DNA from: CBDUSL01 sp965370265
GTDB taxonomy: Bacteria > Patescibacteriota > Patescibacteriia > JAXHNJ01
Direction: 5' to 3'
Length of the DNA: 11,391 bases
NCBI GenBank assembly: GCA_965370265.1
Contig: CBDUSL010000021.1
Location: 1 to 11,391 of the forward strand
Position 1 is the stretch's first letter. Every line of letters starts with the position of its first letter. The position numbers and the translations under genes were made by a program. The notes under the pieces were generated by a model, which had not been told where the DNA came from, did not search any database, and saw nothing but the letters and a program-made list of their open reading frames with translations. Shown one piece after another: positions 1-6,139 of this stretch.

Positions 1-8
1 TTTTTCTC

Positions 9-35
9 GTAGACGAGGCTTCCACGCCTCGTCTA
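9..35 (+). repeat. GTAG-headed palindrome, REP-like element
   Basis: A perfect 10-bp inverted repeat (arms TAGACGAGGC at 10-19 and GCCTCGTCTA at 26-35, six-base loop) begins at a GTAG tetranucleotide (9-12). GTAG followed by a GC-rich palindrome is the general form of REP elements mobilised by RAYT (Y1 HUH) transposases. It is much more GC-rich than its surroundings and has no T-run that would make it a terminator on either strand. No RAYT gene is visible here. REP identity is inferred and needs a genome-wide copy count. Confidence 0.45.
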
Positions 36-116
36 AAACTATTTTTAGCTTGCCTATAAGCCCCTCTTTTGCTAAAGCTCCAGATGGTAAACTCTGCCAT
101 TATTTATTTTTGTTTA

Positions 117-156
117 CAAGCCGTAGCTCCGAGCGGCTGCGAGGAGCGGAGGCTTG
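117..156 (+). repeat. Second GTAG-containing hairpin, REP-like or terminator
   Basis: This is a GC-rich composite hairpin. The outer arms CAAGCC (117-122) and GGCTTG (151-156) pair, a symmetric 3-by-3 internal loop follows, the inner arms GCTCC (126-130) and GGAGC (143-147) pair, and the loop is 12 bases. GTAG lies at 123-126 in the same orientation as the element at 9-35. A short T-run (159-163) follows, so it could also act as a rightward terminator. The outer right arm overlaps the -35 box of the promoter at 154-182. Confidence 0.4.
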
Positions 157-182
157 ACTTTTTAGTAAAAGTGTGCTATTAT
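154..182 (+). promoter_or_regulatory. Near-consensus sigma-70-type promoter
   Basis: TTGACT (154-159) is separated by exactly 17 bases from TATTAT (177-182), with an extended -10 TG at 174-175. The predicted transcription start is about 189, only two bases before the hairpin at 191-211. Any transcript must therefore cross that hairpin to reach the small gene at 272. Confidence 0.55.
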
Positions 183-190
183 TACGTTAT

Positions 191-215
191 AAGAGGTGAA
201 AAACCCCTCTTTTTT
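191..215 (+). terminator. Terminator-like hairpin at the predicted 5' end of a transcript
   Basis: AAGAGG (191-196) pairs with CCTCTT (206-211) around a nine-base loop, and the T-run continues to 215. In form it is a rho-independent terminator for rightward transcription. It could end a transcript from the left, attenuate the promoter at 154-182, or act as a 5' stabilising hairpin. Confidence 0.55.
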
Positions 216-224
216 ATTGGAAAA

Positions 225-252
225 TTGCCTTAAAATTAAGGTCAAATATAAA
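225..252 (+). promoter_or_regulatory. Candidate promoter of the 66-codon gene, with a palindrome in the spacer
   Basis: TTGCCT (225-230) and TATAAA (247-252) are separated by 16 bases, giving a start near 259 and a leader of roughly 13 bases before the ATG at 272. An inverted repeat, CCTTAA-AA-TTAAGG (228-241), runs from the end of the -35 into the spacer. That is a typical place for a repressor site, but operator function is inferred only from position. Confidence 0.4.
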
Positions 253-271
253 TACAAATAAAAATAAAAAA

Positions 272-472
272 ATGCTAATTAGCCGAACAACTCTTATTAA
301 TATGGTCACCTACATGCGGCGCAAGATGAACATGCCGGCGGATGAATGCTGGAAAGAGTTTATTTTCAGCTCAGAAACGAATGAAATAAGGGAAATATGG
401 GAAGGACTTCATGAATTATGGAATATTTCTCAAAGAGTAGGAAGAATCAACTTTGGTTACAGTTTAGCTTAA
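272..472 (+). CDS. Orphan small protein, 66 aa, unknown function
   Basis: I do not recognise this protein. It has no membrane segment or signal peptide. It is rich in Met in the first third (six Met in the first 21 residues) and has three Trp, with a charged C-terminal half, so a small soluble helical protein is likely. The case for a real gene is contextual: a candidate promoter (225-252) lies just upstream and a strong terminator (487-517) just downstream, making it a monocistronic unit. No Shine-Dalgarno is visible before the ATG, but most genes in this window also lack one. It could instead be the decoding of a non-coding RNA; comparison with relatives for conserved reading frame would settle this. 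Confidence 0.5.
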   Translation: MLISRTTLINMVTYMRRKMNMPADECWKEFIFSSETNEIREIWEGLHELWNISQRVGRINFGYSLA

Positions 473-474
473 TA

Positions 475-517
475 CCTTTTTTAAAAAAGGCCTGTCAAAC
501 AAGATAGGTCTTTTTTT
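475..517 (+). terminator. Rho-independent terminator after the 66-codon gene
   Basis: A 10-bp stem (487-496 with 503-512, two G-U pairs) with loop AAACAA is followed by a run of T to 517. Just before it, 475-490 is a perfect 16-base palindrome (CC, six T, six A, GG) that shares its right half with the stem, so two alternative hairpins are possible. Confidence 0.8.
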
Positions 518-531
518 ATTTATTCAGATAA

Positions 532-545
532 GATAATATTAATCC
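532..545 (+). promoter_or_regulatory. Weak candidate -10 region of the lipid kinase gene
   Basis: GATAAT (532-537), overlapped by TAATAT (534-539), lies 6 to 9 bases before the ATG at 546. If used, transcription would start at or within two bases of the ATG, giving a leaderless or nearly leaderless mRNA. No good -35 is present because the region at -35 is the T-run of the preceding terminator. This is low-confidence. Confidence 0.25.
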
Positions 546-1430
546 ATGAATAACGGAAAAAAGTTTTTTTTGATATTTAATCCCGTTGCTAACATGGGAC
601 GGGCGGCAAAAATGATTCCTTCGGTGATAGATTTTTTTAATAAATGGAAGATAAATTACAAACTTAAAGTAACCAGAAAACCACGCGAAGCGGAATATAT
701 AGCCAGGGAAGCCTCGAAGGAGTATGAAGTAGTTGTTGCCATCGGAGGCGACGGAACAATTAATGAAGTAGTTAATGGAGTAATCGGGACAAATTTAACT
801 TTAGCCATTCTCCCAATTGGAGCGGGTAATGATTTTGCTAAAGCCCTTGGGCTTAAAAAAGATATTAAAAAAAATCTGGAAATAGTTTTAAGAGGAAATG
901 TAAAAAAAATTGATATTGGACGGGTCAATAATCGTTATTTTATCAATGTTTTGGGTATTGGCTTTGATGCCATAGTAGCCCAGGAAATGTTTGCCCGCCC
1001 TAAATTTTTAAAAGGGATGCCGGTTTATTTTTACAGTTTGGCCAAAGCTTTAAAAAAATACCGTTTCGTTAACGTCAAAATTTATGGTGATAATATTAAA
1101 GAAGAAAAGGAAGTATTAATGATAGCGGCCGCAAACGGAAATTTTTTTGGCGGTGGTTTTAAAATTACTCCAACGGCCTCTATTCAAGACGGGTTTCTTG
1201 ATATTTGTATAGTGGAAAAAATGTCCAGAGTTTATTTATTAAAAAATATCAATAAACTAATAAAAGGCACTCACGAAAAGCTACCTGAGGTAAAAATTTT
1301 TAAAGCGAAAAAAATAATAATTGAATCAAATAAAGAACTGCCAGTGGAATATGACGGAGAACTCTTGAAGGGTCAAAAAAAGCTGGAGATTAAAGTCTTA
1401 CCCGGGGCTTTAAAAGTTATTTCAAATTAA
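546..1430 (+). CDS. Diacylglycerol kinase / YegS-type lipid kinase
   Basis: This is a soluble lipid kinase of the DAGK catalytic family (NAD kinase-like fold), which transfers phosphate from ATP to diacylglycerol or a related lipid at the membrane surface. At 294 aa it matches the family length. Visible motifs are GGDGTINEVVNG (residues 67-78, nucleotide-binding loop), GAGNDFAKALG (92-102), the glycine-rich GGGFKITPTA stretch leading to DGFLD (202-219), and VEYDGE (267-272), which is the usual end of the second domain. No key motif is missing. In other bacteria this family recycles diacylglycerol or acts in glycerolipid synthesis; the exact lipid cannot be read from sequence. The ATG at 546 places FLIFNPVA at the expected N-terminus. 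No Shine-Dalgarno is present. The gene stands alone and converges with the peptidase gene. Confidence 0.9.
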   Translation: MNNGKKFFLIFNPVANMGRAAKMIPSVIDFFNKWKINYKLKVTRKPREAEYIAREASKEYEVVVAIGGDGTINEVVNGVIGTNLTLAILPIGAGNDFAKALGLKKDIKKNLEIVLRGNVKKIDIGRVNNRYFINVLGIGFDAIVAQEMFARPKFLKGMPVYFYSLAKALKKYRFVNVKIYGDNIKEEKEVLMIAAANGNFFGGGFKITPTASIQDGFLDICIVEKMSRVYLLKNINKLIKGTHEKLPEVKIFKAKKIIIESNKELPVEYDGELLKGQKKLEIKVLPGALKVISN

Positions 1431-1471
1431 AAAAATAAAAGCCGATAATTTATGGAGCTTTTATTTTTTTT
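1431..1471. terminator. Bidirectional terminator between convergent genes
   Basis: A 12-bp stem (1431-1442 with 1457-1468, core AATAAAAGC / GCTTTTATT) is flanked by an A-run on the left and a T-run on the right, so it serves both strands. It begins directly after the lipid kinase stop and ends just before the peptidase stop at 1473-1475. Confidence 0.85.
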
Positions 1472-1472
1472 A

Positions 1473-2702
1473 TTAAAGATAACTTAACGGATTTACTTTG
1501 CTGCCGTTAATAATATATTCAAAGTGGATATGAGTCCCGGTACACCAGCCGGTACAGCCCATCATTCCGATAGTCTGTCCTCTTGAAACCTGCTGGCCAG
1601 TTTGTACGTAAAATTTACTTAAATGGGCGTACAGTGTTTGCCTCCCTCCCCCGTGGTTAATAGTAATAACATTTCCGTAGCCTCTGCCCCAGCCAACTCG
1701 GGTAACAGTCCCGGATTCAGCTGCATAAATAGGCGAAGAATAATTGCCGGAAATATCAATGGCCATATGTCCCCAGCGGTAATATTGGCTTATTCTCCGT
1801 CCGGAGGTAGGCCATTGTAGTTTGCCTCCAGCCGTAGTGACAGCTGATGCCGGAGGAGTGCCGCCATAGGCAGAAGCATATGTAGTAGGTTTTGGTTTTG
1901 GAGGTTCAATATATCCGCCCGGAACCATTATTTCTTGTCCCACTTCAATGGCGGAGGCGTCAACCAACTGGTTAAACTCAAGAATTTTTCCCTCATCGGC
2001 CTCATATTTTTTAGCGATAGAGTCAACCGTATCACCGCTCTTTATTTTGTATAAAATGCCGGAAACGGGAGGAACAGTTAAATTTTGTCCCGGCTTAATT
2101 AAAGAAGTGGAATTCAAGCTATTAGCCCAAAGAATAGTGTTGGTAGAAATGCCAAATTTTGAAGCAATAGTGCTGATTGTATCGCCGCCTTGAACCTGGT
2201 AAAATTCCACTTTTTCTCTTGGAGTGCCGGTGGCTGTTGTGTCCGGCAGAGTGGCCTTAACCAAGGCGGAACCACCCTCCAAAGTAGCTATTTCGGTTGT
2301 TCCTTCTACAGTACGGTCATTATTAAGGACTACCCTGGCTTCTAAAAATCCCTTTTCTTCCCGGTATTCCTGGTTCGGAGAAATAGTTTCAATTCCCTCA
2401 ACCGTATCCCGGTTAATATCGGGCATGACCAGTTCAGAAAATAAAGTTTGCTGGCCAAATTCCTCCAGCTTTACTTCCCTTGCTTTCAGGCTATTGGTAG
2501 TAACTAAAATGCTTAGAATAATAATGATTACATGAATAAAGTAGCGGGTGGTAAAAGGGTACAATATTTTTTGCTTAAAAGGAAGATTAATTTTTTGAAT
2601 TTCTTTTTTTGCTAAACGGTATATTTTATAAAGACTCAGACTAATTGGCCGCATTAGCTTAGAAGCAACAAAAGAAAGAGGTTTAAAAAATCCTAATTTC
2701 AA
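1473..2702 (-). CDS. LysM-containing M23 family peptidoglycan endopeptidase, membrane-anchored
   Basis: This is a predicted zinc endopeptidase acting on cell wall cross-links outside the membrane. From the TTG at 2702 it has 409 residues: a basic/hydrophobic juxtamembrane region (1-54), one membrane segment (about 55-70), a Thr/Glu-rich linker, LysM domain 1 (about 168-212), LysM domain 2 (about 218-262), a Pro/Ala linker, and a C-terminal M23 domain (about 295-409). The M23 zinc ligands are present: H312 and D316 (GHMAID) and H393 in HIHF (391-394), with H360 in YAHL. LysM domains normally bind N-acetylglucosamine polymers. TTG 2702 is only the first conventional start codon: the frame stays open 30 codons further, to an ATT at 2792 preceded by the best Shine-Dalgarno in the window, and the promoter maps upstream of that. 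I think the real N-terminus is probably 2792. No close neighbour on the same strand. Confidence 0.9.
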   Translation of the reverse strand: MKLGFFKPLSFVASKLMRPISLSLYKIYRLAKKEIQKINLPFKQKILYPFTTRYFIHVIIIILSILVTTNSLKAREVKLEEFGQQTLFSELVMPDINRDTVEGIETISPNQEYREEKGFLEARVVLNNDRTVEGTTEIATLEGGSALVKATLPDTTATGTPREKVEFYQVQGGDTISTIASKFGISTNTILWANSLNSTSLIKPGQNLTVPPVSGILYKIKSGDTVDSIAKKYEADEGKILEFNQLVDASAIEVGQEIMVPGGYIEPPKPKPTTYASAYGGTPPASAVTTAGGKLQWPTSGRRISQYYRWGHMAIDISGNYSSPIYAAESGTVTRVGWGRGYGNVITINHGGGRQTLYAHLSKFYVQTGQQVSRGQTIGMMGCTGWCTGTHIHFEYIINGSKVNPLSYL

Positions 2703-2789
2703 AAAAAACGCTAAGCTCTTGCCAACATAGCGTAGTGTTTTTATTGTCTTAACAAAGACGATAACAGCGAATTTTTTTAAATGGAATTT

Positions 2790-2805
2790 AATCGCTTTTC
2801 TCCTT
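2790..2805 (-). promoter_or_regulatory. Strong Shine-Dalgarno before an ATT codon, candidate true start of the M23 gene
   Basis: On the minus strand AAGGAG (2805-2800) is followed after seven bases by ATT (2792-2790). That ATT is in frame with the peptidase and the 30 intervening codons have no stop. The extra residues are basic and hydrophobic like those that follow. No ATG, GTG or TTG occurs in that interval before 2702. ATT is a known rare start codon (infC in Escherichia coli). Confidence 0.55.
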
Positions 2806-2850
2806 AATTATTAGCTAAATTTGTTTGGAAATCAGCTTTTTCGGGGATAG

Positions 2851-2884
2851 CAAAAATGATAACATTTTGACCATTTAGTGTCAA
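2851..2884. promoter_or_regulatory. Inverted repeats between the divergent promoters
   Basis: Two imperfect symmetric elements sit here. CAAAAATG-ATAA-CATTTTG (2851-2869) covers the -10 of the minus-strand promoter. TTGAC-N8-GTCAA (2867-2884) covers its -35 and stops nine bases short of the leuS -35. Either could be a regulator site for one or both genes. AT-rich DNA yields such repeats by chance, so confidence is low. Confidence 0.3.
2856..2884 (-). promoter_or_regulatory. Promoter of the M23 peptidase gene
   Basis: On the minus strand a perfect TTGACA (2884-2879) is separated by 17 bases from TATCAT (2861-2856), with an extended -10 TG (2864-2863). The predicted start is about 2849, giving a leader of some 57 bases to the ATT at 2792, or 147 to the TTG at 2702. 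Confidence 0.65.
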
Positions 2885-2893
2885 GAAAGGTAT

Positions 2894-2922
2894 TTGTGAA
2901 AAAGGGAATTTAATGATAAAAT
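2894..2922 (+). promoter_or_regulatory. Promoter of leuS, apparently leaderless
   Basis: TTGTGA (2894-2899) is separated by 17 bases from TAAAAT (2917-2922), with an extended -10 TG at 2914-2915. The predicted start is about 2929-2930, which coincides with the A of the second in-frame ATG (2930). The first ATG (2921) would lie inside the -10 box and could not be in this mRNA. Confidence 0.55.
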
Positions 2923-2929
2923 GGCTTAT

Positions 2930-5347
2930 ATGAAGCAAAAATACGAACCCAAAAATATTGAAAAAAAATGGCAGGAATTTTGGGAGAAAGAAAAAATATT
3001 TTCGGCCGATGATAAGAAAAAAAACAAATATTACTGCCTCATAGAGTTTCCTTATCCCTCAGCCGATGGTCTTCATGTGGGGCATCTTAGAGGTTACACC
3101 GCTTTGGATATTATTGCCCGAAAAAAAAGAATGGAAGGAAAAAATGTTTTGTTTCCCATTGGCTTTGATTCATTCGGCCTGCCATCCGAAAACTATGCCA
3201 TTAAAGTAAAAAGAAAACCGCAGGAAATTACCAAAGAAAATATTACAAATTTCACCCGCCAGCTAAAAAGTATGGGTTATTCTTTTGACTGGGATAGAGT
3301 AGTTGATACTTCGAACCCCTCTTATTATAAATGGACGCAGTGGCTTTTTCTTAAATTATACGAAGCAGACTTGGTTTACCAAAAAGAAATGCCGATTAAT
3401 TGGTGTCCAAGTTGTAAAACCGGATTAGCTAATGAAGAAGTGGTAGCGGGTAAGTGTGAACGATGCGGAAATGGAGTAACCAAGAAAAATCAGAAACAAT
3501 GGCTTTTTAGAATTACAAAATATGCGGACCGTTTGATTAGTGATTTAGAGAAGGTAGAGTTTTTAGACAAAATAAAAAAACAGCAGATTGATTGGATAGG
3601 AAAGTCGGAAGGAACCGAGATTAAATTCAAAATTCAAAGCCCAAAATCCAAAACAAATTCAAATATAGAAATTCAAAATTTAAAACATTATATAAAAGTT
3701 TTTACGACTAGGCCCGATACCCTTTATGGTGTTACCTATATGGTTTTGTCGCCTGAACATGAGTTTATTGAGAAATTAAAAGAGCGAATTAAAAATTATT
3801 CAGAGGTAAAAAAGTACATTGAAGCCTCGGCGAAAAAATCTGATTTAGAAAGAACCGAATCAAAAGAGAAAACAGGCGTGGAATTAAAAGGTATCAAGGC
3901 CGTTAATCCGGTAAACCAGGCAGAAATTCCGATTTTTGTCGCAGACTACGTTTTAAGTTCTTACGGCACTGGCGCAATTATGGCCGTGCCTGGGCATGAT
4001 GAGCGGGATTGGGAATTTGCCAAGAAATATGATTTAGAAATTAGAGAAGTAATTTTCGGTGGTAATATTTTAAAAGAAGCATACATTGGCGATGGCAAAA
4101 TAATTAATTCAGAATTAATAAATGGTTTAAAAGTAGAAGAAGCTATTAAAAAAATTACTCATTGGTTGGAAAAAAATAATCACGGCAAAGCGACCGTTAA
4201 TTACAAACTCCACGACTGGATTTTTTCACGCCAACATTACTGGGGGGAGCCGATTCCCTTAATTCACTGCGAAAAATGTGGGGTTGTGAAAGTGCCGGAA
4301 AAAGAATTACCCGTTAAATTGCCGGAAATAGAAAATTATGAACCGACTGACACAGGTGAATCTCCTCTCGCTAAAATCGCCGATTGGGTGAATGTGAAAT
4401 GTCCCGAGTGTGGTAGCCCGGCCAAACGTGAAACTGACACCATGCCCAACTGGGCCGGTTCAAACTGGTACTTTATCCGCTATACGGATTCAAAAAATGA
4501 AAAAGAGTTTGCCGCCAAAAAAAATATGAAACATTGGCTACCAGTGGATTTATATAACGGTGGGATGGAACACACTACTTTGCATTTATTGTATTCAAGA
4601 TTTTGGTATAAAGCCTTATTTGATTTAAAACTTGTTCCTGGATCAGAACCTTATAAACGCCGGGTTTCTCATGGCATGGTTTTAGCCAAAGACGGCCGAA
4701 AAATGTCCAAGTCTTTTGGCAATGTGGTTAACCCAGACAAAGTAGTTGATGAATTTGGGGCCGATGCTGTCCGGATGTATGAAATGTTTATGGGGCCTTT
4801 TGACCAAGCGATTAATTGGAACATAGATGGGCTTAGAGGTATAAAAAGATTCTTGGAAAAAACGGTTGGTATTTTTGAAGAAAAAAAAGAAGGAAATTTA
4901 GAAAACGAGATTAATAAAACTATTAAAAAAGTGACTGAGGATATTGATAATCTTAAATTTAATACGGCTGTTTCGCAATTGATGATTTTTATTAATGAAG
5001 CGAGTAAAAAAAAGGCTTCTCAAGATCAATTAGAAAAATTCTTAATAATTCTTTCTCCTTTTGCCCCGCATTTAGCCGAAGAGCTGTGGCATGAATTAGA
5101 TCATGAAGATTCAATATTTAAAGAGAAATGGCCTTCTTATGATAAAAGAAAAATTAAAGATGAGATGATTGAATTTGTTATCCAAGTAAACGGTAAAGTG
5201 CGGGATAGAATGCAGGTTTCCGCTGATATTTTAGAAAGTGAAGCAAAAGAAAAAGCCATGCTTTCAGAAAAAGTAAAAAAGTTTTTAAAAGGCGAGCCAA
5301 AGAAAGTAATTTTTGTTAAAGGAAAATTAATTAATTTTGTCGTTTAA
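2930..5347 (+). CDS. leuS: Leucyl-tRNA synthetase
   Basis: This is a class I aminoacyl-tRNA synthetase that charges tRNA-Leu with leucine using ATP in the cytoplasm. Numbering from the ATG at 2930 (805 aa): HVGH signature (49-52); a zinc-type knuckle with Cys 159, 162, 176 and 179; the CP1 editing domain with TTRPDT (259-264) and GTGAIMAVPGHDERD (346-360); SRQHYWGEPIP; a second four-Cys set (447, 450, 491, 494); the MPNWAGSNWYF segment; KMSKS (591-595); an anticodon-binding helical domain; and the C-terminal domain ending at 805. All catalytic motifs are intact. The start at 2930 is chosen over 2921 because the promoter predicts transcription beginning there and MKQKYEPKNIEKKWQ resembles the usual LeuRS N-terminus. 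Residues 234-254 are a low-complexity insertion at the entrance of the editing domain (separate entry). It is the first gene of the operon running to rsmA. Confidence 0.96.
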   Translation: MKQKYEPKNIEKKWQEFWEKEKIFSADDKKKNKYYCLIEFPYPSADGLHVGHLRGYTALDIIARKKRMEGKNVLFPIGFDSFGLPSENYAIKVKRKPQEITKENITNFTRQLKSMGYSFDWDRVVDTSNPSYYKWTQWLFLKLYEADLVYQKEMPINWCPSCKTGLANEEVVAGKCERCGNGVTKKNQKQWLFRITKYADRLISDLEKVEFLDKIKKQQIDWIGKSEGTEIKFKIQSPKSKTNSNIEIQNLKHYIKVFTTRPDTLYGVTYMVLSPEHEFIEKLKERIKNYSEVKKYIEASAKKSDLERTESKEKTGVELKGIKAVNPVNQAEIPIFVADYVLSSYGTGAIMAVPGHDERDWEFAKKYDLEIREVIFGGNILKEAYIGDGKIINSELINGLKVEEAIKKITHWLEKNNHGKATVNYKLHDWIFSRQHYWGEPIPLIHCEKCGVVKVPEKELPVKLPEIENYEPTDTGESPLAKIADWVNVKCPECGSPAKRETDTMPNWAGSNWYFIRYTDSKNEKEFAAKKNMKHWLPVDLYNGGMEHTTLHLLYSRFWYKALFDLKLVPGSEPYKRRVSHGMVLAKDGRKMSKSFGNVVNPDKVVDEFGADAVRMYEMFMGPFDQAINWNIDGLRGIKRFLEKTVGIFEEKKEGNLENEINKTIKKVTEDIDNLKFNTAVSQLMIFINEASKKKASQDQLEKFLIILSPFAPHLAEELWHELDHEDSIFKEKWPSYDKRKIKDEMIEFVIQVNGKVRDRMQVSADILESEAKEKAMLSEKVKKFLKGEPKKVIFVKGKLINFVV
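3624..3691 (+). repeat. AT-rich degenerate repeat inserted in frame in leuS
   Basis: The DNA is built from variants of AATTCAAA and CCAAAATCC (AATTCAAA occurs three times), which encode a Lys/Ser/Asn/Gln/Ile-rich peptide of about 21 residues between the conserved EGTEIKF and IKVFTTRPDT of LeuRS. Its composition differs from the flanking coding DNA. It keeps the reading frame and sits at the join of the catalytic and editing domains, where extra residues should be tolerated in a surface loop. Confidence 0.55.
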
Positions 5348-5348
5348 T

Positions 5349-6113
5349 ATGCCAGAGAAAGAATCACAACAGCCTGAGCTGGAAAAAGAATTTGAAGAGA
5401 GATTTAATGAAGGTAAAAAATCGCTTGAGTTTCGATTCGATCAAGCAAAAGAGGGAGATAAAGACCCAAAGGAGTATTTATTGGAAGGAAGTCGACTTGA
5501 AACCGGTATGGAGATTTTTGGAGAAGAAAAAGTCAAAACAATAATTGGTAAAATAAAGACCCTGGATTATAAGGATAAGGATGATTTTGTGGCAAAGATG
5601 ATGGAATTACTAATGCCTTTAATACATGATAGGGTTTTTGATCCAGAAGTCATAGCCAGAGCTGAAGAAATCGAGAAAAGAGAAAAAGGCGAAACATTCC
5701 CGACTGGAGACTTAGAAGTTAATCTTTCTCCCTCAAGTTGGGATTTTAAGTTTTCTGATGGGACAGAGATTAAAAAAGGGGACCTTGTACTGGATGTTAA
5801 CTGGCCGGAGGAAACAAAAGTCCTAGGGGCTGAGAGTTTAAAAAGGGCTTTTCAAGAAATTATTAATTTGCTAAAGAAAAATAAAAATATCAAGGCAGTG
5901 ACGGCTGTTTCCTGGATGATGTCGCATAGGATATCAGATCGGATAGGATTTGAGAAATTTCCCGATCTGAAAGTAGAACCTGAAGTCAGAAGGATAATTG
6001 TAGGATTAGTCGAGACAGCGAGGAGGGATAAACCATACAATGAAAAAGTAAAAGAAGAAGACGTGATAGTAGGAGCGATATCTCGCGAGAAGTTTATCGA
6101 AAAATTTAGTTAA
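5349..6113 (+). CDS. Conserved-looking hypothetical protein, 254 aa, unknown function
   Basis: I do not recognise a family. No signal peptide or membrane segment is visible, so it is probably cytoplasmic. Residues 1-115 are very rich in Glu and Lys and probably helical. Residues 116-160 look like beta strands (DLEVNLSPSSWDF, GDLVLDVNW). Residues 161-254 form a mixed alpha/beta region containing AVSWMMSHRISDRIGF (186-201) and ending GAISREKFIEKF. The ATG at 5349 lies one base after the leuS stop, so translation is probably coupled. A TTG at 5337 also opens the frame but would overlap leuS and only adds four residues. The downstream gene overlaps its stop (TAATG). The position suggests co-expression with translation genes but gives no function. 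Confidence 0.8.
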   Translation: MPEKESQQPELEKEFEERFNEGKKSLEFRFDQAKEGDKDPKEYLLEGSRLETGMEIFGEEKVKTIIGKIKTLDYKDKDDFVAKMMELLMPLIHDRVFDPEVIARAEEIEKREKGETFPTGDLEVNLSPSSWDFKFSDGTEIKKGDLVLDVNWPEETKVLGAESLKRAFQEIINLLKKNKNIKAVTAVSWMMSHRISDRIGFEKFPDLKVEPEVRRIIVGLVETARRDKPYNEKVKEEDVIVGAISREKFIEKFS

Positions 6114-6139
6114 TGATTATTGTAATTAAAAATAAATTT

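Noticed and set aside
1..100. Minus-strand open frame from ATG at 100 running off the left edge (MAEFTIWSFSKRGAY...)
   Set aside because: No ribosome site, and about a quarter of it is the perfect palindrome at 10-35. It looks like chance read-through of a REP-like repeat, although a real gene to the left cannot be excluded.
1..271. tRNA, tmRNA or other known structured RNA in the left spacer
   Set aside because: No cloverleaf, CCA-type end or tmRNA-like terminus could be recognised; the structure present is explained by the two palindromes and the short terminator hairpin.
2224..2535. 103-codon plus-strand frame, and similar frames at 1623-1820 and 1948-2193
   Set aside because: They lie fully antisense to the well-supported M23 peptidase gene and encode Ser/Pro/Val-rich text typical of shadow frames.
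2885..2929. T-box or leucine leader upstream of leuS
   Set aside because: The only good promoter starts transcription at about 2929-2930, leaving no room for a leader RNA.
5337..5348. TTG at 5337 as start of the gene after leuS
   Set aside because: It would overlap leuS and only add four residues; the ATG at 5349 is a better codon right after the leuS stop.
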